From: Actinomadura sp. K4S16 | GTDB lineage: Bacteria; Actinomycetota; Actinomycetes; Streptosporangiales; Streptosporangiaceae | NCBI RefSeq assembly: GCF_008327685.1 | Contig: NZ_BDDE01000018.1 | Span: 357,312-421,311, forward strand | DNA: 64,000 nt | Direction: 5' to 3' | Shown here: one piece after another, positions 16,291 through 24,894 of the stretch | How positions within the stretch are numbered: the first letter of the stretch is position 1 | How the letters are laid out: each line of letters begins with the position of its first letter | Translations under genes and position numbers: made by a program | Notes under the pieces: model-generated | What the model was told of the DNA's origin: nothing | Database searches by the model: none | The model's input: only the letters and a program-made list of their open reading frames with translations

Positions 16291-17177
16291 AGCGGCGGTT
16301 GGACGTTCTCCGCACAGGGTTCCTGGCCACGGTCCAGGACCTCGGCCGCTCGGGTCACGCGGCGCTCGGCGTGGGGGTGTCGGGCGCCGCGGACCCGGGC
16401 TCGCTCCGGCTCGCCAACCGGCTGCTCGGCAACGCCGAGAGGGAGGCCGCGATCGAGGTCACCTTCGGCGGCCTGCACGTGCGCTGCCGGGGCGGCGTGT
16501 TCGCCGCGGTGACCGGCGCGCCCGCCCCGCTGCTGGTGGACGGCCGGGCCGAGGCCCCCTACTCGGTCGTGCACGTGCCGGACGGCGCCGAGCTCCGGAT
16601 GGGCGCCCCGCCCGCGGGCCTGCGCAGCTACCTGGCCGTGCGCGGCGGCGTCGCCGTCCCGCCCGTCCTCGGGTCGCGCTCCACCGACACGCTCTCCGGC
16701 CTCGGCCCCGCCCCGCTCAAGCCCGGCGACCTCCTCCCCGTAGGCCCGCCGCCCGCCGCCCCGCCGCTGCTGGACGCCGCGCCCGTCCGCCCGCCGCACG
16801 GCGGCGACATCCAGCTGCGCGCGATGCCCGGCCCCCGCCACGACTGGTTCGCCCCGGGCGCGCTGAAGGCCCTCTTCTCCTCCGCCTACACGGTGACCAG
16901 CGAGATCGACCGGGTAGGCATGCGCCTGGACGGCCCCGGACTGGAGCACGCCGGGCGCGGCGAGCTGCCCAGCGAGGGGACGGTCACCGGGGCGCTGCAG
17001 GTCCCGCCGTCCGGGCGGCCGGTGCTGTTCCTCGCCGACCACCCGCTCACCGGCGGCTACCCCGTTATCGCGGTGGTCGCCTCCGCCGACATCGGACGCG
17101 CCGCCCAGGCCCGGCCCGGCCAGCGTCTCCGGTTCCGGCCGCATCCCGCACCGAACCTCCGGGAGGAGAGATCATGA
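16287..17177 (+). CDS. pxpC: 5-oxoprolinase subunit PxpC (KipA-like, biotin-dependent-carboxyltransferase fold)
   Basis: 296 residues starting at the overlapping ATG. Characteristic blocks are TGFLATVQDLGRSGHAALGVGVSGAADPGS near the start, then SYLAVRGGVAVPPVLGSRSTDTL and TSEIDRVGMRLDGP. Cyclophilin-like fold shared with allophanate and urea carboxylase subunits. It forms the oxoprolinase core with PxpB. The third subunit PxpA (YcsF/LamB family) is not in the window. Its stop overlaps the next gene's ATG. Confidence 0.92.
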   Translation: MKRRLDVLRTGFLATVQDLGRSGHAALGVGVSGAADPGSLRLANRLLGNAEREAAIEVTFGGLHVRCRGGVFAAVTGAPAPLLVDGRAEAPYSVVHVPDGAELRMGAPPAGLRSYLAVRGGVAVPPVLGSRSTDTLSGLGPAPLKPGDLLPVGPPPAAPPLLDAAPVRPPHGGDIQLRAMPGPRHDWFAPGALKALFSSAYTVTSEIDRVGMRLDGPGLEHAGRGELPSEGTVTGALQVPPSGRPVLFLADHPLTGGYPVIAVVASADIGRAAQARPGQRLRFRPHPAPNLREERS

Positions 17178-17965
17178 CCGCACCCCTCGACCCGGGCGCG
17201 CTCACGCCGGACCAGGCGAGGGCCCTGTTCCGGGCCGGCCTGCGCGTCCCCACGTCCGGCTGGTGCGCGGGCTGGACGCAGGCGAACCTCATCGCCGTGC
17301 CGTGCGAGTACGCCTACGACCTGCTCCTGTTCGCGCAGCGCAACCCCAAGCCGTGCCCCGTCCTGGACGTGACCGAGCCCGGCGCGACCTCGGCCGCGCT
17401 GTTCGCCGGTGACCTGCGCACCGACCTGCCCGGCTACGTCGTCTACGAGCACGGCGAGCCGGTCGCCGAGGTGACCGACGCGACCCCCTACTGGCGCGAC
17501 GACCTCGTCTCGTTCCTCATCGGGTGCAGCTTCACGTTCGAGGAAGCGCTCCGCGAGGCCGGCGTCCCCGTCCGGCACATCGAGCAGAACCGCAACGTCC
17601 CGATGTACCGGACGAACCGGATGTGCCGCCGCGCGGGCGAGTTCGGCGGCCCGCTCGTCGTCTCCATGCGCCCCGTCCCGGCCGCGCAGGTGGCCGACGC
17701 CGTGCGGGTGACGGCCCGGTACCCGTCGGTCCACGGCGCGCCCGTGCACGTCGGCGACCCCGTCGAGCTCGGCATCGAGGACCTCTCCGCGCCGGACTTC
17801 GGCGACCCGGTGGAGATCCGGGTCGACGAGATACCCGTTTTCTGGGCCTGCGGAGTGACCCCGCAGGCGGCGGTGATGGCCTCCCGGCCGAAGCTCGCCA
17901 TCGGGCACGCGCCCGGCCACATGGCGATCACGGACGTCCGCGACACCCGGTACCTCGTGCCCTGA
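17174..17965 (+). CDS. DUF1445 / D-glutamate cyclase-like hydro-lyase (YcsI-like)
   Basis: 263 residues. Family signatures are SGWCAGWTQANL, FLIGCSFTFEEAL, HIEQNRNVPMYRTN and the C-terminal FWACGVTPQAAVM and IGHAPGHMAITDV. The family includes the bacterial YcsI proteins and the cyclase domain of mammalian D-glutamate cyclase, which converts D-glutamate to 5-oxo-D-proline. Coupling to PxpB/PxpC suggests a route D-glutamate to 5-oxoproline to L-glutamate, useful for recycling cell-wall D-amino acids. The D versus L stereochemistry is inferred. Confidence 0.88.
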   Translation: MTAPLDPGALTPDQARALFRAGLRVPTSGWCAGWTQANLIAVPCEYAYDLLLFAQRNPKPCPVLDVTEPGATSAALFAGDLRTDLPGYVVYEHGEPVAEVTDATPYWRDDLVSFLIGCSFTFEEALREAGVPVRHIEQNRNVPMYRTNRMCRRAGEFGGPLVVSMRPVPAAQVADAVRVTARYPSVHGAPVHVGDPVELGIEDLSAPDFGDPVEIRVDEIPVFWACGVTPQAAVMASRPKLAIGHAPGHMAITDVRDTRYLVP

Positions 17966-17985
17966 GTCCGGTCTAGGCTTCGTCC

Positions 17986-19356
17986 ATGCCCGAGATCATC
18001 GCCGCGGGCGAACGCCTCGGCGGGCGCTACCTCATCGAGCGGCCCCTCGGCGCCGGCGGCATGGCGACCGTCTGGCGCGCGGTCGACACCGTCCTCGACC
18101 GGGCCGTCGCGGTCAAGGTCCCCAAGGACGGCGGGCCCGAGGAGTTCTCGCGGCGGCTCCGCCAGGAGGCGCAGGCCGCCGCCGCCCTCACCCACCCGGG
18201 CATCACCGGCGTGTACGACTACGGCGAGCACCGCGCCGGCCCGGAGGGCACCTCGCGGCGCGAGAGCCGCCCGATCCCGTACGTGGTCATGGAACTGCTG
18301 GACGGCGAGAGCCTGGCCGTGCGCCTGTCGCGCGGCCCGCTGCCGTGGCGCGAGGCGGCCGGGATCTGCGCGCGGGTCGCCGACGCCCTGGCCGCCGCCC
18401 ACGACGCAGGCATCGTGCACCGCGACATCAAGCCCGGGAACGTGTTCCTCACCCCGGTCGAGGTGAAGGTCCTCGACTTCGGCATCGCGTTCACCGGCAC
18501 GGCGGGCGGACCGGTGATGGGCACGCCCGCCTACATGGCGCCCGAACTGGTGACCGGCGCGTCCCCGACCCCGGCGGCCGACGTCTACTCGCTGGGCGTC
18601 GTCCTGCACGAGTGCCTGACCGGCGCGCCGCCCACACCCGCCTCGGCGTTCCGGAAGGGCACTCCCGGCGAGGTCGCGGCACTCTGCCGCGACTGCCTGT
18701 CCCCGGACCCCGGCGCTCGGCCCACCGCCGTCGAAGCGGCCCGCGTGCTGGCGGGCGCCGCCGGCATCCAACTCCACGTGCCCGGCGGCGCCGACGCGTC
18801 CGCCGGTGAAGGCCCTCCGCCTGCGGAAGGGCCGGGGAACCCGACCCGCGTCCTGGACGATCCCGCCCCCTCCGGGCACGGGCCCGGACGGCGGCCGCTG
18901 CTCATCGCCGGGGTCGCGGCCGGGGCGCTGTGCGCGGTGGCCGCGCTCCTGGCGGCCCTCGCGCCCGACTCGTCCGACTCGTCCGATGCGAAACCGGCGG
19001 CGCCGCCCCCGTCGGCGGGCAGGTCGCCGGCCGCCGCGACCGCGTGCTCGGTGGCGTACCGGGTCGACGGGACGTGGCCGCGGGGCTTCCAGGCGACCGT
19101 CCGGATCACCAATGCCGGGGACGGCGCGATCGACGGCTGGACGCTGGCCTTCGCCTTTCCGGACGGGCAGACGATCACCCAGCTGTGGAACGGGAGCCGG
19201 GTGCAGGACGGGGCGTCGGTGACGGTGACGGCGGCGGAGTGGAACCGGTCGATCCCGCCGCACGGGACGGCCGAGTTCGGGTTCCTCGGGAGCCGGGACG
19301 GCGCGAACGGCGCGCCGTCGCGGTTCACCCTGAACGGCGCGGAGTGCCGCGGCTGA
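17986..19356 (+). CDS. membrane Ser/Thr protein kinase with extracellular CBM2 domain
   Basis: 456 residues. The kinase domain (about 14-255) has the glycine loop LGAGGMATVW, K44 in AVKVPK, catalytic HRDIKPGN (D147), DFG at 164-166 and APE at 185-187. A Pro-rich juxtamembrane part leads to one membrane helix (304-326). The outside portion, residues 352-455, is a family 2 carbohydrate-binding module bounded by C354 and C454 with tryptophans 364, 385, 401 and 419, which normally stack on crystalline cellulose. PASTA or NHL domains are the common outer domains; CBM2 is unusual. It precedes a sugar-uptake operon and a CebR box, suggesting a cellulose sensor. Confidence 0.9.
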   Translation: MPEIIAAGERLGGRYLIERPLGAGGMATVWRAVDTVLDRAVAVKVPKDGGPEEFSRRLRQEAQAAAALTHPGITGVYDYGEHRAGPEGTSRRESRPIPYVVMELLDGESLAVRLSRGPLPWREAAGICARVADALAAAHDAGIVHRDIKPGNVFLTPVEVKVLDFGIAFTGTAGGPVMGTPAYMAPELVTGASPTPAADVYSLGVVLHECLTGAPPTPASAFRKGTPGEVAALCRDCLSPDPGARPTAVEAARVLAGAAGIQLHVPGGADASAGEGPPPAEGPGNPTRVLDDPAPSGHGPGRRPLLIAGVAAGALCAVAALLAALAPDSSDSSDAKPAAPPPSAGRSPAAATACSVAYRVDGTWPRGFQATVRITNAGDGAIDGWTLAFAFPDGQTITQLWNGSRVQDGASVTVTAAEWNRSIPPHGTAEFGFLGSRDGANGAPSRFTLNGAECRG

Positions 19357-19363
19357 CCGCTTC

Positions 19364-19377
19364 TGGGAGCGCTCCCA
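19364..19377. promoter_or_regulatory. CebR-type operator TGGGAGCGCTCCCA
   Basis: Perfect 14-base palindrome, identical to the box I know as the Streptomyces CebR site and to the copy before cebE at 40302-40315. It lies 7 bases after the kinase stop and 135 bases before the ABC operon start, upstream of that operon's likely promoter. It suggests the local CebR also acts on this second sugar module. Confidence 0.85.
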
Positions 19378-19430
19378 ATCGATCGCCGCAGGTCAGCGGG
19401 TTTTGAGGCGAATTGATGTGGCTCGACCTA

Positions 19431-19460
19431 TTGTGTCGCGGCTCACCCAGGGCTTAACAT
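19431..19460 (+). promoter_or_regulatory. candidate promoter of the first ABC/GH operon
   Basis: TTGTGT (19431-19436), an 18-base spacer and TAACAT (19455-19460) form a moderate vegetative promoter. The LacI-type operator at 19469 would begin close to the transcription start, the classic position for repression. Confidence 0.45.
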
Positions 19461-19468
19461 CCCGGCAA

Positions 19469-19482
19469 TCGAAGCGCTTCGA
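19469..19482. promoter_or_regulatory. LacI-family operator TCGAAGCGCTTCGA, copy 1
   Basis: Perfect 14-base palindrome just downstream of the predicted -10. The same 14 bases, extended to ATCGAAGCGCTTCGACA, recur before the GH3 gene at 28552-28565. Two identical copies flanking this module point to the LacI regulator encoded at 27489-28496. Confidence 0.85.
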
Positions 19483-19512
19483 CAGGCGCTCGGCCCACCC
19501 GGAGGAAGACCC

Positions 19513-20802
19513 ATGATCAAGGCAGGCAGGAGCGCGGCGCTGATCGCCGCCCTTGCCGCGGCGGCGCTGTCGCTCACGGCGTGCGGCGACGGCGACGGCG
19601 GCGGCGGCTCGGGCGGCAAGGAGCTGAAGCTCTGGCACTACGAGGCCCCCGACAGCGCCATGGGCAAGTCGTGGGCCGAGGCCGTCAAGGAGTTCGAGGC
19701 CACCCACCCCGGCGTGAAGGTGAAGTTCGAGGAGAAGGGCTTCGAGCAGATCCAGAAGACCGCGCCCATGGTGCTCAACTCCAAGGACGCGCCCGACGTC
19801 ATGGAGTACAACAAGGGCAACGCGACCGCCGGGCTGCTGTCCAAGCAGGGCCTGCTCACCGATCTCACCCCCGAGGTCACCAAGCGCGGCTGGGACAAGC
19901 TGATCAAGCCGAACGTCCAGGTCACCGCCAAGTACGACGCCAAGGGCACCATGGGCGGTGACAAATGGTACGGCGTTCCTGACTATGCGGAGTACGTGCA
20001 GGTCTACTACAACAAGGACCTGTTCAAGAAGAACGGCGTCGAGATCCCGACGACGTTCGCCGAGCTGACCGCCGCGATGGACAAGTTCGTCGCGAAGGGC
20101 GTCACGCCGCTGACCAACGCGGGCGCCGAGTACATGGCGCACCAGTTCGTCTACCAGCTCGCCCTCGACAAGGCCGACCGCGCCTGGGTGGACGCCTTCC
20201 AGCGCTACACCGGCAAGGCGAACTTCAACGACGCCGCCTGGACCTACGGGGCCACCACCTTCGCCGACTGGGTGAAGAAGGGCTACGTCGCCAAGAACTC
20301 CGTCAGCCTCAAGGCCGAGGACGCCGGCGTCGCGTTCATGAGCGGCAAGTTCCCGATGATGTTCTCGGGGAGCTGGTGGTTCGGCCGGGTCGCCGCCGAG
20401 GCGAAGTTCGACTGGGAGACCGCCGTCTGGCCCGGCGCCAAGATGACGCTCGGCTCGGGCGGGAACCTGTGGGTCGTCCCCAAGGGGTCGAAGAACAAGC
20501 AGCTCGCCTACGACTTCATCGACATCACGATGAAGAAGCAGGCGCAGAACACCCTCGGCAACGGGGGCGGCGTCCCGGTCGCGGCGGACCCGTCCGCGAT
20601 CACCGACGCCAAGGCCAAGAAGCTCATCGCCGACTTCGACCGGCTGTCGGCGTCGGACGGGCTCGCCTACTACCCGGACTGGCCGGTCGCCGGCTTCTAC
20701 GACGCCTGGGTGGCGCAGACGCAGAAGCTGATGAACGGCACCGCGCCGGGCGAGGTGCTGAGCGGCATCCAGAAGACCTACGACGGCGGCCTGCCGAAGT
20801 GA
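19513..20802 (+). CDS. sugar ABC transporter substrate-binding lipoprotein
   Basis: 429 residues. Signal peptide with lipobox SLTAC (cysteine about residue 24), then a Gly/Asp-rich linker and a family 1 extracellular solute-binding domain (LKLWHYEAPDSAMGKSWAEAV, APDVMEYNKGN, FSGSWWFGR). It captures an oligosaccharide outside the membrane. Ribosome site GGAGGAAG. It heads an operon with two permeases, GH31 and GH1 enzymes. The enzymes suggest xyloglucan-derived oligosaccharides as ligand; the sequence alone does not prove it. Confidence 0.92.
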   Translation: MIKAGRSAALIAALAAAALSLTACGDGDGGGGSGGKELKLWHYEAPDSAMGKSWAEAVKEFEATHPGVKVKFEEKGFEQIQKTAPMVLNSKDAPDVMEYNKGNATAGLLSKQGLLTDLTPEVTKRGWDKLIKPNVQVTAKYDAKGTMGGDKWYGVPDYAEYVQVYYNKDLFKKNGVEIPTTFAELTAAMDKFVAKGVTPLTNAGAEYMAHQFVYQLALDKADRAWVDAFQRYTGKANFNDAAWTYGATTFADWVKKGYVAKNSVSLKAEDAGVAFMSGKFPMMFSGSWWFGRVAAEAKFDWETAVWPGAKMTLGSGGNLWVVPKGSKNKQLAYDFIDITMKKQAQNTLGNGGGVPVAADPSAITDAKAKKLIADFDRLSASDGLAYYPDWPVAGFYDAWVAQTQKLMNGTAPGEVLSGIQKTYDGGLPK

Positions 20803-21713
20803 CGACGCCGGGCCGCGGCCGGTCGCGGGAGCAGTGGGGGTACCTGCCCTACCTGCTCCCCGGCCTGCTCCTCTTCACCGCCGTCATCGGCGTGCCGTTC
20901 CTGATGAACATCGGGACGAGCTTCACCGAGTGGACGGGCGTCGGGACCCCGAAGTGGATCGGGCTCGGCAACTACCGCGAGCTCGTGGAGGACGGGGAGT
21001 TCTGGGCCTCGTTCCGGCACAACGTCCTGATCATCGTCGGGATGGCGATCGTCCCGACGATGATCGGGCTGGTGCTGGCCTCGGCCCTGACCGACCTGGT
21101 CGACCGGCACTTCGGGCCGCGCACCGCGAGCGTCCTGCGCGCCTGCCTCTACCTGCCGCAGGTGCTGCCGGTCGTCATCGCGGGCGTGGTGTGGAGCTGG
21201 CTGCTGGCTCCGGAGAACGGCGCGGTCAACGCGCTGCTGGACGCCGCCGGCCTCGGCTCCCTCGCGCACGACTGGCTCGGCGACCCGGCCACCGCGCTGT
21301 GGAGCGTCGTCGGCGTCATGGTGTGGATGCAGATCGGCTTCCCGCTCGTGATCTTCATGTCGGGGCTGCAGCGGGTGGACCCGTCGCTGTACGAGGCGGC
21401 CGAAATCGACGGCGCCTCGTGGGGCCGCCGGTTCTGGCACATCACGGTCCCGCAGATCCGGCCGGAGATCTTCGTCGTGCTGCTGTGGACGACGATCGCC
21501 GCGCTGAAGGCGTTCCCGCAGATCTTCGTGCTCACCAAGGGCGGCCCGGGCGGGGCGACGAACGTGCCGTCCTACTACTCCTGGGTCAACTTCTTCGAGA
21601 AGTCCGACGTCGGCTACGGCTCGGCGATCTCGACGGTGCTGACGCTGCTGATCGTCGCGCTGACCGTCGTCTTCCTGCGCATGCAGGGACGTGAGCTCGG
21701 GGAGGAACGATGA
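20799..21713 (+). CDS. sugar ABC transporter permease (MalF type)
   Basis: 304 residues; GTG at 20799 overlaps the binding-protein stop. Six or so membrane helices and the EAA loop (YEAAEIDGASWGRRFWHITVPQIRP) that docks the ATPase. Forms a heterodimer with the next permease. Its stop overlaps the next ATG. Confidence 0.93.
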   Translation: MTTPGRGRSREQWGYLPYLLPGLLLFTAVIGVPFLMNIGTSFTEWTGVGTPKWIGLGNYRELVEDGEFWASFRHNVLIIVGMAIVPTMIGLVLASALTDLVDRHFGPRTASVLRACLYLPQVLPVVIAGVVWSWLLAPENGAVNALLDAAGLGSLAHDWLGDPATALWSVVGVMVWMQIGFPLVIFMSGLQRVDPSLYEAAEIDGASWGRRFWHITVPQIRPEIFVVLLWTTIAALKAFPQIFVLTKGGPGGATNVPSYYSWVNFFEKSDVGYGSAISTVLTLLIVALTVVFLRMQGRELGEER

Positions 21714-22603
21714 CCGCGACGCTGACGCGCAAGGCCGGCGCGCCCCCGCGCGGCGGAAGGGGCGCGCCCCGGCGCGCCCGCCGCCGCGGGCCGTCCGCCT
21801 ACGCGGTGCTGGTGGCGCTGCTCGCGCTGGCCGGCGTGATGCTGATCCCGTTCGTCGTGGTGGTCTTCAACGCGCTGAAGACGCCCGAGGAGTACTCCTC
21901 GGCGGGGCCGCTGTCGCCGCCGGACGGCATCTCGCTGGACGGCCTCCAGCAGTTCTGGGAGCGCGTCGGCTTCGGGCACGTCCTGCTGAACAGCGTGGTC
22001 ATCAGCGGTTCCGTCGCGATCCTCGCCGTGCTGCTGTCGGTGCTCAACGCCTACGCGCTCGGCATCGGGCGGATCAAGGGGCGGATGTGGGTGCTCGTCC
22101 TGCTGCTCCTGGCGAACACGCTGCCGCAGGAGGCGCTCGTCTACCCGCTCTACTACATGTCGAAGCAGATCGGCCTGTACGACACCAGGATCAGCGTGAT
22201 CATCGTGTTCACGGTCATCCAGAGCGCGTTCGGCACCTACCTGCTGTCGTCGGTGATGTCGGCGTTCCCGCGCCCGCTGCTGGAGGCGGCGCGGATCGAC
22301 GGCGCCGGCCGGTGGCAGGTGCTGTGGCGCGTCGTCGTCCCGGTCGTCCGGCCGACCATGTCGGTGCTGCTCGTCTTCTTCTTCGTGTGGACCTGGAACG
22401 AGTTCCTGATCCCCATGGTCTTCCTCATCTCCAACGAGAACCAGACGGTCTCGGTCGCGCTCGGCGTGCTGCAGGGGCAGCGCCTCATGGACGCCACCAT
22501 GTCCAGCGCCGCGTCGCTCCTCGGCCTCCTCCCGACCGTCGTGTTCTTCCTCATCTTCCAGCGCACCCTTGCGCGCGGACTGACGGCGGGGGCTATCAAG
22601 TAA
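21710..22603 (+). CDS. sugar ABC transporter permease (MalG type)
   Basis: 297 residues. The N-terminus is Arg-rich and cytoplasmic, followed by six membrane helices. The EAA loop is LEAARIDGAGRWQVLWRVVVP. Pairs with the preceding permease. No ATPase gene follows, so an ATPase shared between transporters (MsiK type) is expected to be encoded elsewhere. Confidence 0.93.
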   Translation: MTATLTRKAGAPPRGGRGAPRRARRRGPSAYAVLVALLALAGVMLIPFVVVVFNALKTPEEYSSAGPLSPPDGISLDGLQQFWERVGFGHVLLNSVVISGSVAILAVLLSVLNAYALGIGRIKGRMWVLVLLLLANTLPQEALVYPLYYMSKQIGLYDTRISVIIVFTVIQSAFGTYLLSSVMSAFPRPLLEAARIDGAGRWQVLWRVVVPVVRPTMSVLLVFFFVWTWNEFLIPMVFLISNENQTVSVALGVLQGQRLMDATMSSAASLLGLLPTVVFFLIFQRTLARGLTAGAIK

Positions 22604-24894
22604 TGAAGTTCAGCGACGGCTACTGGATGCTGCGCGAGGGTGTGCGGGCGTCGCATCCGGTGGAGGTCCTCGACGTGGACACCGGGCCCGGGACGTTCAC
22701 GGTCCACGCGCCGGTGCAGCGGATCCGGCACCGGGGCGACCTGCTCAAGGGCCCGGTGGTGACGGTGACGTGCGAGTCGCCGATGCCGGACGTCATCGGC
22801 GTGACCCTCACCCACTTCGCGGGGGAGCGGCGCCGCGGACCCGACTTCGAGCTGGCCGCCGACCCGGCCGGGGAGGTGTCCGTGGACGGCGAGGCGGCGG
22901 TGCTGACCTCGGGCGCCCTGTCGGTCCGGGTCGGGCGCGGCGAGCGGTGGAGCGTCGACTTCCTCGCGGACGGGCGCCGCCTGACCGGCAGCGCGCCCAA
23001 GGCGCAGGCGATCATCGACACCGACGGCGGCCGGCACTACGTGCGGGAGCAGCTCGACCTCGGCGTGGACCACTTCGTCTACGGGCTCGGTGAGCGGTTC
23101 GGGCCGCTGGTGAAGAACGGCCAGGCCGTGGAGGTGTGGAACGCCGACGGCGGGACGGCCAGCGAGCAGGCGTACAAGAACGTGCCGTTCTACCTGACCA
23201 ACGCGGGGTACGGCGTCTTCGTCGACCATCCCGGGCGGGTCTCGTTCGAGGTTGCGTCGGAGGCCGTCGCGAGGACGCAGTTCAGCGTCGAGGGCCAGTC
23301 GATGCGGTACTTCGTCATCTACGGGCCGTCGCCGAAGGAGATCCTCCGCAAGTACACGGCGCTCACCGGACGGCCCGCGCGGCTGCCCGACTGGTCGTTC
23401 GGGCTGTGGCTGTCCACCTCGTTCACGACGTCCTACGACGAGGAGACCGTCACCTCCTTCATCGAGGGGATGGCGTCGCGGGACCTGCCCCTCAGCGTCT
23501 TCCATTTCGACTGCTTCTGGATGCGCGAGTTCCAGTGGTGCGACTTCGAATGGGACCCGCGGGTGTTCCCCGACCCGGAGGGCATGCTGCGCCGGCTGCG
23601 CGACCGCGGCCTGCGGGTCTGCGTCTGGATCAACCCCTACATCGGGCAGCGCTCGCCGCTGTTCGAGGAGGGGCGCTCGCGCGGCCACCTGCTGACGCGT
23701 CCGGACGGGGACGTGTGGCAGTGGGACAAGTGGCAGCCCGGCCTGGCCGTGGTCGACTTCACCAACCCCGAGGCGCGGGAATGGTACGCGGGGAAGCTGG
23801 AAGCGCTGCTCGACATGGGCGTGGACTGCTTCAAGACCGACTTCGGCGAGCGCATCCCCACCGACGTCGTCTACCACGACGGCTCCGACCCGGAGCGGGC
23901 GCACAACTACTACACCTACCTCTACAACCAGACCGTCTTCGACCTGCTGCGCAAGAAGCGCGGCGAGGGGGAGGCGGTGGTCTTCGCCCGGTCCGCCACG
24001 ACCGGCGGCCAGCGCTTCCCCGTGCACTGGGGCGGGGACGCCGAGTCGACCTTCGAGGCGATGGGGGAGAGCCTGCGCGGCGGCCTCTCCCTGGGCATGT
24101 CGGGGTTCGGCTACTGGAGCCACGACATCGGCGGCTTCGAGGGGACGCCCGATCCGGCGCTGTTCAAGAGGTGGATCGCGTTCGGGCTGCTGTCCTCGCA
24201 CAGCCGCCTGCACGGCAGCCACTCCTACCGGGTGCCGTGGCTGTTCGACGAGGAGTCCGTGGACGTCCTGCGGCACTTCACCCGCCTGAAGATGCGGCTC
24301 ATGCCCTACCTGGCCGGCGCCGCGCGCCAGGCGTACGGGGAGGGGCTGCCGATGATGCGCGCGATGGTCGTCGACTTCCCGGACGACCCCGCCTGCACGC
24401 ATCTGGAGCGCCAGTACATGCTGGGCGACGACCTGCTCGTCGCGCCGGTGTTCTCGTCCGGCGGAGAGGTCGCCTACTACGTGCCGGAAGGCGTGTGGAC
24501 GCACTACCTCACCGGTGAGCGCGTCGAGGGCGGCCGCTGGGTCCGCGAGCGGCACGGGTTCGCCAGCGTGCCGCTGCTGGTCCGTCCGGGCGCCGTCCTG
24601 CCGGAGGGCGCGGTGGACGACCGTCCCGACTACGACCACGCGGACGGCGTCACGTTGCGCGTGTACGAGCCCGCCGAGGGGGCCACGGTCGTCACCCGGG
24701 TCGGCGACACCACGTTCACGACGGTGAGAAACGGTGGAAAGGTGCGCGTGACAGGCGACGGAACCTGGAACGTCCTCCTCGTCAACGCACGTGTGGCCGG
24801 GGTCGAGGGCGGTGAGCCCGAACACCATCCGCACGGTGTTCTCATCAAGGCCGCCGGTGGCGAACTGGTCGCCACCCTGGAAGAGGAGAGCTGA
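22603..24894 (+). CDS. GH31 alpha-xylosidase (YicI-like)
   Basis: 763 residues, length typical of YicI. The catalytic nucleophile is D413 in KTDFGERIP and the acid/base is D479 in GGDAEST. The stretch HFDCFWMREFQWCDFEWD marks the alpha-xylosidase branch and separates it from alpha-glucosidases. No signal peptide, so it acts in the cytoplasm on imported sugars, releasing xylose from the non-reducing end of xyloglucan oligosaccharides or isoprimeverose. ATG at 22603 overlaps the permease stop by one base; its own stop overlaps the GH1 start. Confidence 0.93.
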   Translation: MKFSDGYWMLREGVRASHPVEVLDVDTGPGTFTVHAPVQRIRHRGDLLKGPVVTVTCESPMPDVIGVTLTHFAGERRRGPDFELAADPAGEVSVDGEAAVLTSGALSVRVGRGERWSVDFLADGRRLTGSAPKAQAIIDTDGGRHYVREQLDLGVDHFVYGLGERFGPLVKNGQAVEVWNADGGTASEQAYKNVPFYLTNAGYGVFVDHPGRVSFEVASEAVARTQFSVEGQSMRYFVIYGPSPKEILRKYTALTGRPARLPDWSFGLWLSTSFTTSYDEETVTSFIEGMASRDLPLSVFHFDCFWMREFQWCDFEWDPRVFPDPEGMLRRLRDRGLRVCVWINPYIGQRSPLFEEGRSRGHLLTRPDGDVWQWDKWQPGLAVVDFTNPEAREWYAGKLEALLDMGVDCFKTDFGERIPTDVVYHDGSDPERAHNYYTYLYNQTVFDLLRKKRGEGEAVVFARSATTGGQRFPVHWGGDAESTFEAMGESLRGGLSLGMSGFGYWSHDIGGFEGTPDPALFKRWIAFGLLSSHSRLHGSHSYRVPWLFDEESVDVLRHFTRLKMRLMPYLAGAARQAYGEGLPMMRAMVVDFPDDPACTHLERQYMLGDDLLVAPVFSSGGEVAYYVPEGVWTHYLTGERVEGGRWVRERHGFASVPLLVRPGAVLPEGAVDDRPDYDHADGVTLRVYEPAEGATVVTRVGDTTFTTVRNGGKVRVTGDGTWNVLLVNARVAGVEGGEPEHHPHGVLIKAAGGELVATLEEES

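Noticed and set aside
22237..24834. 865-codon open frame on the minus strand
   Set aside because: It is opposite the GH31 and permease genes, rich in Arg/His/Val with no family motif, and is a GC-bias shadow. The same holds for the 993-codon minus-strand frame opposite GH3 (28549-31530) and the 784-codon plus-strand frame opposite cebE/cebF (37968-40322).
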